A program made the position numbers and the translations under genes. From NCBI GenBank assembly GCA_913063325.1, contig CAJXYE010000006.1:48952-112951 (forward strand): a stretch of DNA of 64,000 bases, read 5' to 3'. The notes under the pieces are model-generated. The model saw only the letters and a list, made by a program, of their open reading frames with translations, was not told where the DNA came from and ran no database searches. The stretch comes from an uncultured Colwellia sp. Its GTDB lineage: Bacteria > Pseudomonadota > Gammaproteobacteria > Enterobacterales > Alteromonadaceae. Each line of letters opens with the position of its first letter. Position 1 is the first letter of the stretch. Shown here piece by piece: positions 9,307-17,806 of this stretch.

Positions 9307-9801
9307 ATGAGTTTTTTTCCTAACAGAGCATTGGCTAATGCGACTAAACAAAACTATCAACCTAACTTAGTTAGCTTGATGACTCTGTGTGCTAACAATT
9401 ATATGTTGCTGCTAAAAGTATTAGCGAGTAAAACAGCACTTGGGGAATCACGTCATTTTTTTATAAGTGACTTTCTTTCTTATAATGTAACGATAAAAGA
9501 AGTGACTCGATATACCTCTGTGGTTAGTTTTGAACAAGAAGTATTAAGTACTTCCTTTAAGAATGTTCCTGGTATTGTTGCTAGCGCACTTCACCCTCGT
9601 ATGACTATTCGCTTGTATCATGATGCGAGAATGGCAGAAGTCCTTTCCACGCAAGACATCAGACAGGTAAAACCACGCTATAGTTATCCAAATAGTCAAA
9701 TGCACCAACAAGATGAAAAACAGCAAACTAACCAGTTTTTAAATGAATGGCTACATTTATGTTTGCGCTTAGGGCAAGTGAATGTTGACTTACCTTCCTA
9801 A
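9307..9801 (+). CDS. yqiB: DUF1249 protein YqiB
   Basis: The 164-residue protein begins with the conserved YQPNLVSLMTLCANNYMLL block and has the PRMTIRLYHDARMAEV and RYSYPN motifs of the DUF1249/YqiB family. It is between nudF and cpdA exactly as in Enterobacteria. The biochemical role is not established; the constant position next to cpdA is the only hint. An AAGAGG-like Shine-Dalgarno precedes the ATG. Slightly longer than the E. coli protein (about 140). Confidence 0.9.
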   Translation: MSFFPNRALANATKQNYQPNLVSLMTLCANNYMLLLKVLASKTALGESRHFFISDFLSYNVTIKEVTRYTSVVSFEQEVLSTSFKNVPGIVASALHPRMTIRLYHDARMAEVLSTQDIRQVKPRYSYPNSQMHQQDEKQQTNQFLNEWLHLCLRLGQVNVDLPS

Positions 9802-9819
9802 TGTATGAGCTGTTAACTG

Positions 9820-10656
9820 ATGAGTTTAACTGATAAAGACCACTTAAATAACAAGCCTGTCGTCTTGGCACAAATAACTGATAGCCATTTATTTTCATCT
9901 CCAACAGGCTTACATCACGGTCATAATGTACTTGAAAATCTTAAAAAGGTTTTGTTAAGTCTTTGTGACAATTTAGAAATTGACTTGATCGTTTTTACTG
10001 GTGATCTAACCCAAGATCATACAGAGCAATCCTATCAAAACTTTGTTGACTGTGTGCATGCATGTAATGTTACTGTGCCTATTTATTATTTGGCAGGTAA
10101 TCATGATGAACCAGAGTTATTAGATAAGTACTTTGCCGGTTCACCGTTTTTACCGAATAAAGACATTTCCATTTCCCACTGGCAAGTTCAACTGCTTGAT
10201 AGCAAAAGTGCGACACCTGCAGGTTATGTTAGGCAACAAGCATTAGTACAATTGAAAACGGTCATTGATCAAAGTAAACATCAATTACTTATGATGCATC
10301 ATCATCCTATTGATGTGGGATACTTTATTGATAAACACGGTTTACAAAACAAGGCTGATTTTTGGCATGTTATTAATGAATATAGCAATATAAAAGCGAT
10401 CGCTTGTGGTCATGTGCATGGTGCTATGCAGTTAACAAATCCCTTAGCCAGGCAAGTATGCAAACTTTCGAAAAAAACGTTAAGAACAAAATCAAGCAAG
10501 GAGCCTGAGATAGTAACATTATATACTTGTCCTGCTACATCCATTCAATTTGATCCCAATGTTGATGGTGTCGCAGCTTTAGCTAAAGGGCCTGGATATA
10601 GACTTTTTTATTTACATGCAGATGGGCAGTTAACCACGGATGTTGTTGCTTTATAA
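9820..10656 (+). CDS. cpdA: 3',5'-cyclic-AMP phosphodiesterase CpdA
   Basis: A cytoplasmic metallophosphoesterase (278 aa, E. coli 275) that hydrolyses cAMP and so limits CRP signalling. All metal-site motifs are present: ITDSHLF (D-x-H, near residue 19), FTGDLTQD (near 66), AGNHDE (near 95), MHHHPID (near 158) and CGHVHG (near 193). The start follows yqiB by 18 bp, so the genes are likely cotranscribed and translationally close. No unusual residues seen. Confidence 0.93.
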   Translation: MSLTDKDHLNNKPVVLAQITDSHLFSSPTGLHHGHNVLENLKKVLLSLCDNLEIDLIVFTGDLTQDHTEQSYQNFVDCVHACNVTVPIYYLAGNHDEPELLDKYFAGSPFLPNKDISISHWQVQLLDSKSATPAGYVRQQALVQLKTVIDQSKHQLLMMHHHPIDVGYFIDKHGLQNKADFWHVINEYSNIKAIACGHVHGAMQLTNPLARQVCKLSKKTLRTKSSKEPEIVTLYTCPATSIQFDPNVDGVAALAKGPGYRLFYLHADGQLTTDVVAL

Positions 10657-10696
10657 ACCCTAGCGCTAATTATAGCTTTTTAACTTAAAAAGATTA

Positions 10697-11293
10697 ATGA
10701 TGAAAAAAAAAGTTATCTATATTCATGGTTTTAACTCTTCACCACTGTCGTTGAAAGCTGAACAAACCCGTAAATACTTAAGGAAGTACTATCCTGACAT
10801 TGAATTCTTCTGTCCGCAACTTGCTACAACACCAGCCCATGCTATTGCTCAACTAGAGCAACTTATTGAAAAGCATTGTGAAAATAGTCAATGTTATTTA
10901 ATTGGATCTTCATTAGGGGGGTATTTTGCTAGCTATCTCTCTGATAAATATAACTTCTTATCGGTGTTAGTGAATCCGGCAATAAAACCTTATGAGCTAA
11001 TGCATGATTATATGGGCGAGCAAGTAAACCCATATACAGAGGAAGTGTATCAAGTGACTAAAGAGCACATACAGCAATTAAGGGCGCTAGAGCATACCGG
11101 CCCAACAATTCATTGCCAGCAAAAAAATAATTACCTAGTTATGGTACAAACAGGTGACGAAGTGTTAAATTACCAACAAGCTGTGGAAAAATATCAACAT
11201 TGTCGACTAATAGTACAAGAAGGGGGCGATCATAGCTTTATCGGTTTTGATAAGTGCTTAGCCACAATTTTTGACTTTTTAAAACTTGATTAA
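10697..11293 (+). CDS. yqiA: YqiA-family esterase (alpha/beta hydrolase)
   Basis: A small (198 aa) alpha/beta hydrolase, active on acyl-CoA and short esters in the characterised relatives. The N-terminal YIHGFNSSPLSLKA carries the oxyanion region, the nucleophile elbow is GSSLGG (near residue 72), and the C-terminal DHSFIGFD supplies the His of the triad; the Asp lies in VQTGDEVLN. It sits 40 bp after cpdA and 86 bp before parE, the standard order. ATG codons at 10697 and 10700 are both possible starts. Confidence 0.92.
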   Translation: MMKKKVIYIHGFNSSPLSLKAEQTRKYLRKYYPDIEFFCPQLATTPAHAIAQLEQLIEKHCENSQCYLIGSSLGGYFASYLSDKYNFLSVLVNPAIKPYELMHDYMGEQVNPYTEEVYQVTKEHIQQLRALEHTGPTIHCQQKNNYLVMVQTGDEVLNYQQAVEKYQHCRLIVQEGGDHSFIGFDKCLATIFDFLKLD

Positions 11294-11379
11294 CCACAAT
11301 GAAATTAGCCATATCTAATATGTCATTGCTAATACGAAAAATACTTAAGCCTTTTAACCGTGATTAAAATGAGTTTCAA

Positions 11380-13272
11380 ATGACTGACCAATACAACGCC
11401 GACTCCATTGAAGTACTTAGTGGCTTAGATCCGGTACGCCATCGTCCTGGTATGTATACCGACACTTCTCGTCCAAATCATATTGGGCAAGAAGTCATCG
11501 ATAACTCTGTCGATGAAGCACTTGCCGGACATGCACAAAATATCATTGTCACTTTAGATAAAGACCAATCGTTAGAAATAATTGATGACGGCCGAGGCAT
11601 GCCTACCGATATTCACCCTGAAGAAGGGGTTTCTGGCGTTGAACTTATTTTTTGTAAGTTGCATGCTGGAGGTAAGTTTTCCAATAAAAACTATCAATTT
11701 TCAGGTGGTTTACATGGTGTTGGTATTTCAGTCGTCAATGCTTTATCTACCCGTGTTGATGTGAGTGTTAGACGAGACAGTAAAGTTTATGAAATGGCCT
11801 TTGAACATGGCTATAAAGTTGAAGAGCTAAGAGAAACAGGTACGGTTGGTAAGCGGAATACTGGTACGCGGGTAAAGTTTTGGCCAGATCCAAAATACTT
11901 TGACAGTGCTAAGTTTTCGGCTCGCCGGTTAGTGCATTTACTTAAAGCTAAGGCAGTATTATGCCCAGGCTTAACGATTAAGTTCCATGACAAAAATGAA
12001 GATAAAAAATATGAATGGTGTTATGAAGCCGGTCTGACAGATTACTTAATCGATTCCGTAAAAGATTATGTTTCTTTACCAGAACAGCCTTTTGTTGGCA
12101 GTTTTACTTCACAACACGAAGCGGCTGAATGGGCTGTTACTTGGTTAACTGAAGGCGGTGAAAGCGTAGGCGAGAGTTATGTCAATTTAATTCCTACAGT
12201 TTCTGGTGGTACTCATGTTAATGGTATGCGCCAAGGCTTGCTTGAGTCGATGCGAGAATTTTGTGAATTCCGCAATATTTTACCACGCGGGGTAAAATTA
12301 ACGCCTGACGATATTTGGGATAAATGTAGTTATATCTTATCTATTAAGATGCAAGACCCACAATTTGCAGGGCAAACCAAAGAGCGTTTATCTTCACGTC
12401 AATGTGCGGCTTTTGTTAGTGGTGTGGTAAAAGATTCTTTTAGTTTGTGGCTAAACGAGCACACAGACAAAGCAGAATTACTGGCAGAGTTTTGTCTCAG
12501 TAATGCACAAAAAAGAATGCGAGCTAGTAAAAAAGTAGTACGTAAAAAAATCACCTCTGGCCCAGCATTACCTGGAAAATTAACCGATTGTGGCAGCCAA
12601 GATTTAGCGAGAACAGAACTGTTTTTAGTAGAAGGCGACTCTGCTGGCGGTAGTGCCAAACAAGCACGAGATCGTGAATTTCAAGCCATCATGCCACTGC
12701 GAGGTAAAATTCTAAATACTTGGGAAGTCGACTCAGGTCAAATCCTTGCTTCACAAGAAGTACATGATATCTCCGTTGCATTAGGTATCGACCCCGATTC
12801 AGATGATTTATCTGAATTACGTTACGGAAAAATTTGTATCTTAGCGGATGCCGATTCTGACGGGCTACATATTGCCACCTTATTATGCGCTTTATTTACT
12901 CAGCACTTTTTACCTTTAGTACAAGCGGGTCATGTTTATGTTGCTATGCCACCTTTATATCGAATTGATATCGGTAAAGAAGTTTATTACGCTCTAGACG
13001 AAGCGGAAAAAGATGGCATATTAGATAGAATTGAAGCCGAGAAAAAGCGTGGCAAAGTGAACGTACAGCGCTTTAAGGGCTTGGGCGAAATGAACCCGCC
13101 GCAGTTACGTGAAACTACCATGGATCCTAATACGCGTCGTTTAGTCCAGTTAACGGCTCTCGAAGATGAGCATAGTGAAACGATGGAATTGATGGATATG
13201 TTGTTATCGAAAAAACGCAGCCCTGATAGGAAAGAGTGGTTACAAAGCAAAGGTAATCTGGCTATAACATAA
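11380..13272 (+). CDS. parE: DNA topoisomerase IV subunit B
   Basis: The ATPase subunit of topoisomerase IV, which decatenates replicated chromosomes with ParC. The 630 residues equal the E. coli length. The GHKL ATPase motifs are visible (EVIDNSVDEALAG, IDDGRGMPTDIH, GGLHGVGISVVNAL in the first 130 residues). The TOPRIM domain begins at LVEGDSAGGSAKQARDRE (near 416) and has the metal-binding DADSDGLH (near 489); RFKGLGEMNP is near 565. The partner parC lies 8 kb downstream on the same strand with other genes between. Cytoplasmic. Confidence 0.97.
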   Translation: MTDQYNADSIEVLSGLDPVRHRPGMYTDTSRPNHIGQEVIDNSVDEALAGHAQNIIVTLDKDQSLEIIDDGRGMPTDIHPEEGVSGVELIFCKLHAGGKFSNKNYQFSGGLHGVGISVVNALSTRVDVSVRRDSKVYEMAFEHGYKVEELRETGTVGKRNTGTRVKFWPDPKYFDSAKFSARRLVHLLKAKAVLCPGLTIKFHDKNEDKKYEWCYEAGLTDYLIDSVKDYVSLPEQPFVGSFTSQHEAAEWAVTWLTEGGESVGESYVNLIPTVSGGTHVNGMRQGLLESMREFCEFRNILPRGVKLTPDDIWDKCSYILSIKMQDPQFAGQTKERLSSRQCAAFVSGVVKDSFSLWLNEHTDKAELLAEFCLSNAQKRMRASKKVVRKKITSGPALPGKLTDCGSQDLARTELFLVEGDSAGGSAKQARDREFQAIMPLRGKILNTWEVDSGQILASQEVHDISVALGIDPDSDDLSELRYGKICILADADSDGLHIATLLCALFTQHFLPLVQAGHVYVAMPPLYRIDIGKEVYYALDEAEKDGILDRIEAEKKRGKVNVQRFKGLGEMNPPQLRETTMDPNTRRLVQLTALEDEHSETMELMDMLLSKKRSPDRKEWLQSKGNLAIT

Positions 13273-13322
13273 GTGTAATTTTTACATGAGTTTGTTTTAA
13301 GTTATCAATCAATAATTAGGGA

Positions 13323-13703
13323 ATGAATATGAATACAGAGCATATACCAGGATATTTGGCTGGCGCTGACAGTGATCCTTTAATGATCGTTATGGCTGTT
13401 ATTCTTATCGCGATGATATTAATTGCAGGTGTTTTATACTTTAAGTTGCACGCGATACCTGAGCATATCGCTCATGGAAAAAATCATACCCAGATACAAC
13501 TGATTGCAATATTAACTATTTTAGCTTTATTTACTCATAATAATATTTTTTGGATTGCAGCATTAGTGTTAGCTGTGGTTGAATTACCTGACTTCTTAGC
13601 TCCTTTAAAATCAATTGCTAAGTCTTTAGAGACTATTGCAGCAAGTAAAAAAGTTAGAGTAGAGCCCAATACTGATGAAGATGTTATTAAGGAGAACAGT
13701 TAA
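13323..13703 (+). CDS. Small inner-membrane protein, DUF3302/YiaW-like
   Basis: A 126-residue protein with two membrane segments (about 19-41, LMIVMAVILIAMILIAGVLY; about 58-82) joined by a short basic loop (KLHAIPEHIAHGKNHTQ), and a charged cytoplasmic tail. The architecture, loop and position directly before an HlyD-type protein recall the YiaW-YiaV and YibI-YibH pairs of Enterobacteria. Its stop codon directly abuts the ATG of the HlyD gene (TAA-ATG), so the two are translationally coupled. It may be an accessory subunit of the efflux unit. No biochemical function is established for the family. Confidence 0.65.
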   Translation: MNMNTEHIPGYLAGADSDPLMIVMAVILIAMILIAGVLYFKLHAIPEHIAHGKNHTQIQLIAILTILALFTHNNIFWIAALVLAVVELPDFLAPLKSIAKSLETIAASKKVRVEPNTDEDVIKENS

Positions 13704-14945
13704 ATGTTAGAAATTTTACTGTGTTCCCTTATCACTATATTGCCAGATTATTTATTTAGAAAATATCGTCAGGGTAAAGTCTGGGGAAAAGAAATTACCT
13801 TCTTCACCATGTGGTATGAGCTGCGCTGGGGAATAACTGCTTGCGCTATTTTAGCGATATCCTTAGTGACTTTAATTTTTTATTACCACCCATCAACAAC
13901 TAACGCTACGCCCATGTTTCGTACTGTATCGATAATGCCAGAGAAAAGTGGCCGGGTGCAGCATGTGTTTGTGAAAAACCATCAAATAGTTAAAGTCGGC
14001 ACACCGCTACTTAGCATGTATGATGAATCTCAAATAGAGGCTATTGAAAGTGCCAAAGCACAAGTTAGGCAAGTTGAAGCTGAGTTTGTTACTGCTTACG
14101 CCCAACATGCGGTGGCCATAAGCCTTGTCGAAAGGGATAAAAGTACCTACCAGCGTTCTCTACATGAATATGAACGTAAAAGGAATCTTGCTTCCCAAGG
14201 AGGCAATATAATCAGCGAAAGTGAAGTTGAAAAACTGGCTGATACCGTCGCAATGAAAAAGGCTTCTTTGTCGGCTTCTCTTGCTAATCAAGCAGCAGCT
14301 CAAGGAGTCTTAGATACTATACTACCGGCTAAAAAAGCCAGCGCTATGGAAACCTTAGATAAAGCCAACGTTGAACAAGGAAAACGTACACTCTATGCCC
14401 ATATTGAAGGAGAGCTACAACAATTTTCTCTGCAACCTGGGGACTTTATAAATCCTATGATCCGTTCGGCTGGTGTGATTGTCCCCTCTAGCGGTGAGGC
14501 ATCAGGCAGAGAGGCAGTGCAAGCGGGCTTTAACCAATTAACCGCCGGTGTAATCAAGGTGGGAACTTTTGCAGAAATTACCTGTATGTCCAAGCCTTTC
14601 ACTATCATAGCTATGAGAGTGGCCAGTGTGCAGAGTGTTATTGCGACAGGACAAATAAGAGCCGTTGAAACTTTATTGGATATACAAGAAAGGGCAAAAC
14701 CAGGCACACTTACGGTTAAGTTAGTGCCTTTATATGAAGGCGGGCTTGATGGCGTCATACCTGGAACAAAATGTATTGCCAATGCCTATAGCTATCATCA
14801 TGAATTAATTAACAGTGGCACACTGAGTACTACTGAGTCTATCTACTTACATATGGTTGATGCAGTGGGTATTGTTCATGCTATTATCTTGCGTATGCAA
14901 GCGTTATTACTACCCGTTAAAGGACTCGTCTTTTCAGGACAATAG
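13704..14945 (+). CDS. HlyD-family membrane-fusion protein, YiaV/YibH-like
   Basis: A periplasmic adaptor of 413 residues. Two hydrophobic stretches lie near the N-terminus (about 1-14 and 36-60), followed by a lipoyl/barrel segment (IMPEKSGRVQHVFVKNHQIV, near 75), a long alpha-helical coiled coil (about 105-215, Ala/Glu/Lys-rich) and a second half-lipoyl plus barrel (VEQGKRTLYAHIEGELQQF). Families like this link an inner-membrane pump to TolC. No pump gene is adjacent except the small partner upstream, as in the yiaWV arrangement. The substrate is unknown. Confidence 0.75.
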   Translation: MLEILLCSLITILPDYLFRKYRQGKVWGKEITFFTMWYELRWGITACAILAISLVTLIFYYHPSTTNATPMFRTVSIMPEKSGRVQHVFVKNHQIVKVGTPLLSMYDESQIEAIESAKAQVRQVEAEFVTAYAQHAVAISLVERDKSTYQRSLHEYERKRNLASQGGNIISESEVEKLADTVAMKKASLSASLANQAAAQGVLDTILPAKKASAMETLDKANVEQGKRTLYAHIEGELQQFSLQPGDFINPMIRSAGVIVPSSGEASGREAVQAGFNQLTAGVIKVGTFAEITCMSKPFTIIAMRVASVQSVIATGQIRAVETLLDIQERAKPGTLTVKLVPLYEGGLDGVIPGTKCIANAYSYHHELINSGTLSTTESIYLHMVDAVGIVHAIILRMQALLLPVKGLVFSGQ

Positions 14946-15033
14946 TGTTCTATCTAAGTAATTAATAACTAAGTTGTAATTACCTGTTTACTGACATCAA
15001 ACTGTCATACATATGTAATAAAATGAAATTAGG

Positions 15034-15059
15034 AAATCCTCTTGAGAGAGGATTTTTTT
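15034..15059 (+). terminator. Rho-independent terminator or leader attenuator before GAPDH-arsJ
   Basis: AAATCCTCT (15034-15042), loop TGAG, AGAGGATTTTTTT (15047-15059): a 9-bp stem with a T-run, 88 bp after the HlyD stop and only 48 bp before the GAPDH start. It probably ends the HlyD transcript. If the arsenic genes use a promoter upstream of it, it would act as an attenuator. Confidence 0.75.
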
Positions 15060-15107
15060 ATGGCTAATTTAGCTGTTATCAACCTAAGAAATATAAGAGT
15101 TATCAAA

Positions 15108-16169
15108 ATGACAATAAAAATAGGTATAAACGGCTTTGGTCGTATGGGGCGATTAATTTTAAGAGCTTCGTGGCATTGGCCTGAAGTAGAGTTTATCCAA
15201 ATTAATGATCCCGCAGGTGATGCCCCGACATTAGCTCATTTACTTAATTTTGATTCTATTCATGGTCGCTGGCAACATGAGGCAACAGCAGAAGATGAAC
15301 TCATGGTTATTGATAGCAAAAAACTTAAGGTAAGCCAGAATTACAGTATTGCTGAAACAGACTGGTCAGCTTGTGATCTTGTTATTGAAGCCTCAGGTGT
15401 TATGCGTGATAAAGCGAAGTTACAAGCTTACTTTGTTCAAGGGGTAGAAAAAATTCTGGTGACCGCGCCGATGAAGTTAGCTGAAGATAGCTCAGGCAAT
15501 ATTATAGATAAAGATATCGTTAATATTGTTATGGGCGTTAATCAACAGTTATATCAGGTGAATAAGCATAATATTGTTACCGCAGCTTCATGTACAACCA
15601 ACTGTTTAGCCCCTGTGGTTAAAGTGCTACAAGACAATGTTGGTATAAAACATGGCAGCATGACTACCATTCACGATATAACTAATACACAAACCATTTT
15701 AGATGCACCACATAAAGATTTACGTCGTGCACGCGCTTGTGGTCAGTCATTAATCCCAACCACAACAGGCTCAGCAAAAGCCATTACTGATATTTTTCCT
15801 GAGCTAAAAGGAAAACTAAATGGTCATGCGGTTAGAGTACCTTTAGCCAATGCTTCACTAACTGATTGTGTCTTTGAAATGCAGCGCGATGTTACTGTTG
15901 AAGAAATAAATCTGTTAATGGCTGATGCAGCAGCAGGTGAGCTTAACGGTATTCTTGGCTATGAAGAAAGACCTTTAGTTTCTGTTGATTATAAAACGGA
16001 TGCGAGATCTTGTGTGGTTGATGCCTTATCTACTATGGTGGTTAATAATAGCCAGCTTAAAATGTATTTATGGTATGACAACGAATGGGGTTATGCCAAC
16101 CGTACAGCGGAGCTAATGAAGTTGATAGCCCTAAGTCTAGAGAGTACTAATAAGCAAAAAGGTGAGTAA
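15108..16169 (+). CDS. ArsJ-associated glyceraldehyde-3-phosphate dehydrogenase
   Basis: A type I GAPDH. With ArsJ it gives arsenate resistance: GAPDH uses arsenate in place of phosphate to form 1-arseno-3-phosphoglycerate, which ArsJ exports (established for the gapdh-arsJ pair). Seen: the NAD-binding [12 protein letters not shown] at the N-terminus, the catalytic Cys in [12 protein letters not shown] (near residue 160) and [11 protein letters not shown] near the C-terminus. I choose ATG 15108, where family homology begins; a longer frame from 15042 would translate the terminator hairpin. The gene overlaps arsJ by 8 bp. Alternative: a glycolytic or erythrose-4-P enzyme, made unlikely by the ArsJ coupling. 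Confidence 0.9.
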   Translation: MTIKIGINGFGRMGRLILRASWHWPEVEFIQINDPAGDAPTLAHLLNFDSIHGRWQHEATAEDELMVIDSKKLKVSQNYSIAETDWSACDLVIEASGVMRDKAKLQAYFVQGVEKILVTAPMKLAEDSSGNIIDKDIVNIVMGVNQQLYQVNKHNIVTAASCTTNCLAPVVKVLQDNVGIKHGSMTTIHDITNTQTILDAPHKDLRRARACGQSLIPTTTGSAKAITDIFPELKGKLNGHAVRVPLANASLTDCVFEMQRDVTVEEINLLMADAAAGELNGILGYEERPLVSVDYKTDARSCVVDALSTMVVNNSQLKMYLWYDNEWGYANRTAELMKLIALSLESTNKQKGE

Positions 16170-17409
16170 AATTTTACTAAGTCTCAGCACTCTTCCAAAA
16201 TCAGTAAAGCAATACATGGCGATTACCGCTAATTATTGGGCTTTCACCTTAACCGATGGCGCTTTGCGCATGTTGGTATTGTTGTATTTTTATCAGTTAG
16301 GTTATAGCCCTTTTTCTCTTGCGACTTTATTTGTTTTTTATGAAGTCTTTGGTGTTATTACTAACCTTGTTGGTGGTTGGCTTGGTGCGCGTATTGGTTT
16401 AAACAAAACCATGTTAATGGGAATAGTAATTCAGGTTTTAGCTTTATTGATGTTATCTCTACCGAATGAGTACTTAACTGTTGTCTATGTTATGTTTGCT
16501 CAGGCTCTGTCAGGCATTGCTAAAGATCTAAATAAAATGAGTGCTAAGTCGAGTATTAAGCTACTCGTTGGTAATCTAGATAACGAGCAAGCGCAAAGCA
16601 AACTCTTTAAATGGGTGGCTTTACTTACTGGCTCAAAAAACACCCTAAAAGGCGTTGGCTTTTTTTTAGGTGGCTTGTTACTTGTTACTTTTGACTTTCA
16701 AGTCTCGGTATTATTAATGGCAGTAGCGTTAGTTATTGTCGCTGTAATTACTTACCCTATGTTGCGTGGCGAATTAGGTAAAACTCGCTATAAGGCAAAG
16801 TTTAGTCAGTTATTTTCAAAAAATGTATCACTAAACTATTTATCCGCGGCGCGTTTATGTCTGTTTGCCGGTCGAGATGTCTGGTTTGTCATTGCTTTAC
16901 CTGTTTATTTGGCAAGTCAGTTGCATTGGCAGCATCAAACCGTAGGGGCTTTTCTCGCTTGTTGGATTATTTTTTATGGCATCATTCAAGCTAATACGCC
17001 AAAAATTTTAAAGATTTTTCGCGGCCCAGAAGAAAGTTCAGCTCACCAGAAAGTAACGCTTTGGTCGGTAATACTGGTGCTAGTAACATCGGTTTTATGT
17101 CTCGCTATTTACTTTTATCCGCAAAATGATGAAGTATTGATCATTGGCCTCTTTATCTTTGGTGTTGCCTTTGCGATTAACTCGTCATTACATAGTTACC
17201 TAATTGTCTCTCTTGCTAGGGAAGATGGAGTCTCTATGGATGTTGGCTTTTATTACATGGCTAATGCTATGGGAAGGCTGCTTGGCACTGTACTTTCAGG
17301 ACTTATTTATCAGCAGTTTGGTTTGTTATCTTGTCTGTGTATTGCCTTAATATTAATGATACTTGCTAGCTGTTTTGTTAGAAAAACAAAATATACCCAT
17401 CACACATGA
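16162..17409 (+). CDS. arsJ: Organoarsenical efflux MFS transporter ArsJ
   Basis: An inner-membrane major-facilitator protein of 415 residues with about 12 hydrophobic segments. The N-terminal [20 protein letters not shown] and [20 protein letters not shown] blocks are hallmarks of ArsJ, which extrudes 1-arseno-3-phosphoglycerate. It starts with GTG inside the last codons of the GAPDH gene (AAAGGTGAGTAA), so translation is coupled. No ArsR-type regulator is adjacent, unlike many gapdh-arsJ loci. The last residues (YTHHT) and the TGA stop lie inside the terminal inverted repeat of the element starting at 17393, so the native C-terminus was probably altered by an insertion. Confidence 0.92.
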   Translation: MSKILLSLSTLPKSVKQYMAITANYWAFTLTDGALRMLVLLYFYQLGYSPFSLATLFVFYEVFGVITNLVGGWLGARIGLNKTMLMGIVIQVLALLMLSLPNEYLTVVYVMFAQALSGIAKDLNKMSAKSSIKLLVGNLDNEQAQSKLFKWVALLTGSKNTLKGVGFFLGGLLLVTFDFQVSVLLMAVALVIVAVITYPMLRGELGKTRYKAKFSQLFSKNVSLNYLSAARLCLFAGRDVWFVIALPVYLASQLHWQHQTVGAFLACWIIFYGIIQANTPKILKIFRGPEESSAHQKVTLWSVILVLVTSVLCLAIYFYPQNDEVLIIGLFIFGVAFAINSSLHSYLIVSLAREDGVSMDVGFYYMANAMGRLLGTVLSGLIYQQFGLLSCLCIALILMILASCFVRKTKYTHHT

Positions 17410-17703
17410 AGATGCAGGTTTCAGCGAGAATTTAAAGGCTTAGAGGCAAGGCATTGATTGAAGAGAATGGTTGTTCAGGAGAATAAGCTCCTGCATTCTC
17501 TAATAAGCTACATCCTTGTAGCGTCCTTCTCAAAATCAATAACGATGTATGTAAGCCTTTAAAACTCGCCCTTTGGGTACATCAGAGTAAATCATCTTCT
17601 GCGTTGCATTTGTTTTTAAGGGAGTAACCATTAATAAAAAATGCGTCTTGAATATGAATCACTTTGATGTCCTGACACGAGCACCTTCATGTGTGATGGG
17701 TAT
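17393..17703. mobile_element. MITE-like element with 23-bp terminal inverted repeats
   Basis: A 311-bp non-coding element. The left end ATACCCATCACACATGAAG.TGC (17393-17415) is matched in inverted orientation at 17681-17703 with one mismatch. Its interior shares with the elements at 34076 and 62480 a structured core: a CAGGAG/CTCCTG hairpin overlapping AGAAT/ATTCT, GCTACA/TGTAGC, and AATCAATAACGATGTAT. No ORF and no clear target duplication. It supplies the last codons and stop of arsJ, and fills the 397-bp gap before the GGDEF gene together with that gene's promoter. Confidence 0.8.
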
Positions 17704-17806
17704 CAATATGTAAAAATTACGGTTTAACTCTCAGGGCAATTCGTTTTATACTATTTAACTCGCATTTATCGGCAAGTGCTGATTTGCTTCTTTAAGGAAT
17801 AACGAT

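Noticed and set aside
15042..15107. N-terminal extension of the GAPDH gene
   Set aside because: It would translate the terminator hairpin and adds residues without family homology; ATG 15108 starts the Rossmann fold.
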